From assembly GCA_023974075.1 (NCBI GenBank), contig CM043792.1, forward strand, positions 13,249,456 through 13,313,455: DNA of 64,000 bases, read 5' to 3'. Both the position numbers and the translations under genes were made by a program. Numbering within the stretch: position 1 is the first letter of the stretch; each line of letters opens with the position of its first letter. Source of the DNA: Chaenocephalus aceratus (lineage: Eukaryota; Chordata; Actinopteri; Perciformes; Channichthyidae). The notes below the pieces were generated by a model, which did not search any database, was not told where the DNA came from, and saw only the letters and a program-made list of their open reading frames with translations. Shown piece by piece: positions 59,061 to 64,000 of this stretch.

Positions 59061-60582
59061 TGTTTATTAACTACACCCTGGTTTTTTAACCCGCACCGCC
59101 TAGTGGTTAATGCACGTTATTGAATTTTGTTGTTGAATATGTTTTATTTGATGAAAACATTTAAATATTAAGAGTGCCTACATACAACATTGGGGGAAAG
59201 TAGAAGGCATGATAGAGATAGAATATAAAATATCAAGAAGATACTGTAGTGATCTCTACAATAAAACAGTTTAGTGCAGGACGTCCAAAGATATTAATAT
59301 GAGGATGTGCAAACAGACAAACTAATAAGTCTTTATTTAAACATTAAAGAATACTTTAAGTTAAGTACTTCTAAAATAAATAACTAAAAAAAATGTAGTG
59401 GAGTAAAAATACCAGGTTAACCTCTGAATTGTAGTGGAGTAGAACAAAGTAGTATGCTGCTGTAACAAAAACATTTCCCAACTTGGGATCAATAAATATA
59501 TCTTATCTTATCTTAAGATGATCGATGGCTACTGCCATATTTGCAAAGTTTGCCTCTGAACCTTGACAAGTGCATGTTTCAGGCTTATCAATGAACAACA
59601 GGAGGGGTCACAGACATAAGACCAACTGTTAAATAAAGCTCTTCTGACCTTAGGTGTCATGTGGGTATATTAATTCACCCATTTATTAATTATATGTTTT
59701 AAATTTGATAACACCACTGTGTTTCGTATCCCCTAAACCTCCAGGGTCTACACAGTTTAATACTGGCAACTTCTTATTATGGGAAATACGAAAACGTCTT
59801 ATAAAACTACAATTCCCAGTAGAGACGTGCCATAGAACATGTTGCGAAACACACAATAGCCAGCATGTGTAGTTCTGGGGGGGGGGGGCCTGGACCCGGG
59901 GCCTGGACCCGTCCAATTCCAGTTTTGGAAAGTCTGCCGTGGTTCCATTCCATTTCATAAAGCTGTTTGACGCTCAGCATAACCTTGTCGCACTGCCACT
60001 CCAACATCCAATCACAGGGCTTGATGACTAATCACGGGGTTTGTAAAGCAAGGCGGATGTTGTAGTCCCAAACGATAGCTGGGGATTCTGGGTAGTGTAG
60101 TGTCTTCGGAAACTGTAGTGTCTTAACTCCGAAAAACAATTTGTTTCTCTGAATCGAAGGTTAAAAACATAAAAGCATTGTACACAATTTAAACCAATCA
60201 ATATTGTGTAATTAACAAGGATACACTGATGTTTTTTAGTGGATGAGTAATGCAGATATCACATTTGACAGTGAGGGGAATATATCCGGTTTTATTATGA
60301 AAACTTCGAGACCGAAAAAACTGTTTTCACGCTAACTTTACATGGAAGCTGCATACACGTTATCCTGGCGAGACCTCAAATCATCTTCGTAATATCTATC
60401 AAACTATAGATCCTACACATCGAATGGACGTAGATTCTAAGAGTACAATATACACTTCTCGCCAGAAATAAAATCAAAAATCATTTTAAATGCCAAACTA
60501 TTCCACAATTTAGGATTTTCCAGAGAGGGTTATTTGTGAATAAACGTCCCTCCGGAGCGTTTGCAATGAACGGGCCGGGAGC

Positions 60583-60639
60583 ATGTTGTTTCTTACACGA
60601 CCACTAGAGCACCTCTAGTGGTCGTGTAAGAAACAACAT
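60583..60639. repeat. Perfect 27-bp inverted repeat with 3-nt loop
   Basis: 60583-60609 (ending ACGACCACTAGAG) is exactly complementary to 60613-60639, with CAC between. It sits at the edge of otherwise unrecognised sequence. Confidence 0.95.
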
Positions 60640-63089
60640 ACACTTTAAAACGTGTCTCTGGGTCGTAATAAGGGCATGAACAATCGGCCTATATGGTCGT
60701 CTTTTGTAGGAGGACAGGCTGGTATTTTAGCAAAGTACTATACTAAGTCCTTGAGAGCAGACCTGTTCCCTTTTAAAACAAGCTGGATGGCCCAGAGGCA
60801 AATTTCCAAAAACTCTCGAAGCTTAACTAGCAAGCTAGCTAATGGAAGCAGCTTGATATGTGATTTCAGCTGACAAAATCCATGTTTGCTCTCCTGAAAT
60901 GAGAAGCCTATACTTTTGTCAGTCTGTATCTGAAATCAAGGACACATTGTTTTGAAAATGATAAAGAATTGTGGGTATATCTTTAAAATGTGGTCTTTAT
61001 TTAACAGTAAATATAACAGGTCTAACTGTATTACATGTTCCTCTTTGCAGTATTACTATCCAGGGCTGTTACAATATACTTGACATGCTATGTCAGTTAA
61101 GGGGAAAATATTTTGCATTCTCGCAGGCTCCTCACTTCTCATTCTGAAAAAACGTCAATTATGTTACTATTTAATGCTGCACATCCACATCAGCTGTCAG
61201 TTTGCTGTCTTGTTGGTTCAGGGTTAGATTTGACAGATAACTTGATGAACTGTTGATTTGACAATATTTCAAAGTAGGCTACTCCCTATGTAAAAAAAAA
61301 ATGTAAACGGCATGCAGAGGATTGTTGTTCCTCATAAATTAAAAAAATGTCTGGTTTACTGTGTAATTGAAAATATATATTTAGTTCTTCAAATGCTCTG
61401 GCAGAAGGTCTTTATCTTTTTCTTTTTAGCAAAGCATTCACTGTGGCCACAAGGGGTAATTAAAGGAAAGATGGCAAATTGAATTTCCTTGATGTTTTAA
61501 GATTCTCTTGAGTCAGTGTAATCAGTTTATCAGTGTAATCAGTGGAGCCAGTTAGTGTAAATATACCATTGTTGCAGTCAACTCTTATGTTTTAGACAGA
61601 TTGTTTTATTTTCCTCTTCTTGTAAGAACAGCATTATTACAGTGTGGAAATAGTCAGTGTTTTGGGAATTTTAATACAAATATTAAAATTCAAGCATGAC
61701 AAGTGAGTTTCACATTAATATTTAATTAATTGTTTAATGAAAAAGAAGAACCCTGTGGCAAATGGGAATTAAACCTCACAACTAAGGTGTAACCGGCCGA
61801 CACAGTGATTGATTACTTCTGCCTAGTTGACCTCAGGCTGATCAAGAAACACTGGACTATTGTGAGAAAGTTTTTATGGTTAATTAGTTATTCAGAACCT
61901 GGACTCCTAACACTACAATGAGTTTATTTAGATGATGGATCAGAATACATTTTCAAAACTTGTTAGAACAAATATTATGACTGAGGCAAAGGTGCTGAGC
62001 CAAATCTGACACCACAATATCACTGTTTCATTGTACTGTATCTGTGACACTGTATCTAACCCCCCCCCCAGAAGTAACTCATGTGGAACTCATTCTGACA
62101 AAAAGAGTCGTAATTAATGGTTGGCAAACATGGAATGTATGCATGTCACTTGTTTTGTGTAAAAACAATTGGCAGTATGGTTGGCATACACCACAGATAA
62201 TGACATAATTAAAAAAGATTAGGAAGAAAATACGTTTTAAGAGGAATAACATATTGTTTCTTGTTTATTTTTTTGAAAAGGATGCCAATAGTTGCTCTTA
62301 AATTTAAGTTGTATTCCCCTCATTGTGTCAACTAAACGTTTAGATATTATTCCTATTAAAACACAGTACAAGACACAAAGTCAAAAACCAATTACAACTG
62401 TATCCATGTTGGTAAATAATTACAAGGCCTCCTCCCGGAGCCGTGATATACAAGGCTTTTTCTTTGATTATTTTTTTTACAAGTGGTTGCAAAGCTGCAT
62501 CCCTGTTTAATTTGAGGAAGATAGAAAGGAGGGGGGCTTTTAATCCACTTCACTGACCTCGAACAAAGAGCAATAAATGCATGAAACAGATGAGGATAGG
62601 TTGTTATTCGTCTTTTCGACCCAGGACTTGAATAAACCGTAAAGCTATCCAGAGCTTTGGTCAATCTTTTCCTGCTCAGCCATCCATTCTCTGGGTAACT
62701 GGCGGCACAAAAGAGGAAGAATTATTTAGTGATGTTCATTTTTGTATGTATACTTGCCCTTTGTGAGCAGTTTAATTAGTGGTAACAAGTGCGAAAACGA
62801 CACAAACAACCTTTTAGAGCCTGAGAAATAGCAGTTAAAGAATGGAGACATGCTGAGAGCTACAGAAAGAGAAAGAGAAGATTACGTAATCAAACTTACA
62901 TTTATATATATATATATATATATCATTTTTTGTTACAATATAAATCATTTTGAAAAAGGGCCTACAGCTTATGATTCCAGCTGTTGTGTTAAAACTGGGT
63001 TCCTATGTAACATATTGACATCACTAACACTTGTGCTTCTATCGGCTTCTGCTCCAACACATTGTACATGATAGGCTAAGGGGCGGGAC
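60640..63089. other. No recognised gene
   Basis: 2.4 kb of AT-rich sequence. A TA repeat lies at about 62903-62922. The short frames present have no recognisable features. Confidence 0.5.
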
Positions 63090-63325
63090 ATTTCCGACAC
63101 ATGACTAAGCAGTTGACCAATCACAACAGAGTTGACTAGCTAACCAATCAGAGCAGACTGGGCTCTGGTTTCAGACAGAGGGTGAAAAGAGGTGCTGCAG
63201 CACAGGCAGCATGAGAAAAATAAAGACCTCTTTGAACATTAAAGCATGGAAATATCTCACAGTAGAAGCACTAAATACAAATATCAACATGAGAGTGAGC
63301 ATAATATGTCCTCTTTAAACCTTGA
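63090..63325. repeat. Right half of a fish MITE
   Basis: Contains CCAATCACAACAGAG-type sequence and ends GAGCATAATATGTCCTCTTT AA, a common fish MITE terminus. The left half is not identified. 63326-63792 holds nothing recognised. Confidence 0.45.
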
Positions 63326-63793
63326 ATGCAGTCTACTTCAAAAGTGTGGACAAATGGCATATGTTAAATATTATGACAAATATGCATTGACTCTTATTTG
63401 CATCAAAGCTTAGAACAGGTAGGTGGGAACATGCGGCTGCTTCAAACGTATAAAGAATTTTCCGGATCACATCAGACTGTCTTGTAGAGAGTCAGTATCT
63501 TGAGAGAGGTTTTGAGGACTTGCTTTTCCTGCAATATCATTTTTGCATGCTGTTGAATTTCTTTATTTATTGTGTCCATTAGGCTCAGCTTTATTTATCC
63601 TCAGTGCTGCTTTCCAACATAAAATGTACAGGCCATCTTGTGTGTGTGTCAGTTCACATAAGCTGCTTTACCGCTAATGAGCCATGGCACCAACTGACGG
63701 GTACATTTAACTATCTGTTTTTCGTAACCTTGACACCAATCCTAAACTCAGACGCACTTCAACATTGCACTGTTGAGGGGGCCTAGGTCTTTC

Positions 63794-63860
63794 CACACAC
63801 ACACACACACAACACACACACACACACCACACACACACACACACACACCACACCACACAC
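63794..63860. repeat. (CA)n microsatellite
   Basis: Imperfect CA repeat of about 65 bp with several AA and CC interruptions. Confidence 0.95.
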
Positions 63861-64000
63861 AATTTGTGGAGAGCTTGGTCAGTCATTGATGTTTTGTGTG
63901 GCCTGAGGGAGGACCGAGTTCTCCAAACTGCAGCAGCACACTTTATTTATCTGAAGGAATTAAGTTGCTTTCTTTAACTTCTTTACTTTTTATATCTTAA

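Overview
The window looks like a gene-poor, transposon-saturated stretch of a teleost (ray-finned fish) genome. It holds a Rex3/RTE-type LINE, an L2-type LINE, an L1, other jockey-superfamily LINE pieces, chromovirus-like Ty3/gypsy elements, a Tc1/mariner, a PIF/Harbinger and several hAT elements, a mixture typical of fish. I recognise no host protein-coding gene, tRNA, rRNA or CRISPR array. Almost every open reading frame that makes sense belongs to a mobile element, and nearly all of these are broken.

Layout. 1-934: 3' end of a Rex3-like LINE. 2992-5000: dispersed repeats, including 171 bp identical to the pol region of a gypsy element lying 7.8 kb away. 5508-18850: a Harbinger element (transposase on +, Myb/SANT-like ORF on -) split by gypsy element 1 (7962-18401, minus strand, 5-bp target duplication AACTG). 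Gypsy 1 itself carries a hAT (11991-13016), a LINE-tail retroposon (about 10982-11290), a chimera of a non-autonomous LTR element (LARD copy 1) with an L2 fragment (13456-17214), and a solo LTR (17316-17776). 19060-24460: an L1 ORF1 split by two DNA transposons, one of which holds a further hAT. 25140-30660: a LINE reverse transcriptase split by a complete, young copy of the same LARD family (copy 2, 25776-29148). 31497-36754: repeats, a TTAA-flanked element, and element B with arms of about 500 bp. 38564-44911: element C, with inverted arms of about 880 bp and two hATs inside. 45304-50324: gypsy element 2 with two LTRs and a chromodomain integrase (minus strand). 51580-60360: element E, split by a LINE fragment and by a Tc1 element, the latter split again by element D. 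60361-64000: mostly unrecognised AT-rich sequence with small repeats.

The most interesting signals are these. First, in both gypsy elements and in the LARD family, the sequence just inside the 5' LTR (primer-binding position) is complementary to 7-11 nt of the element's own LTR. That LTR site lies about 30 nt downstream of a TATA-like box, where the transcript should start. The sequence differs between families but stays complementary within each, which is the expected signature of self-primed reverse transcription (known from Tf1). Second, the LARD family appears undescribed to me: two collinear copies with LTRs, a conserved N-terminal coding module and large in-frame tandem-repeat arrays, but no protease, reverse transcriptase or integrase. 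Third, several DNA transposons with long arms have target duplications of unusual length (5, 6 or 7 bp) and no visible transposase.

Order of events can be read from the nesting: Harbinger, then gypsy 1, then the insertions inside gypsy 1; L1 before the elements in its ORF1; LINE before LARD copy 2; element E before Tc1 before element D.
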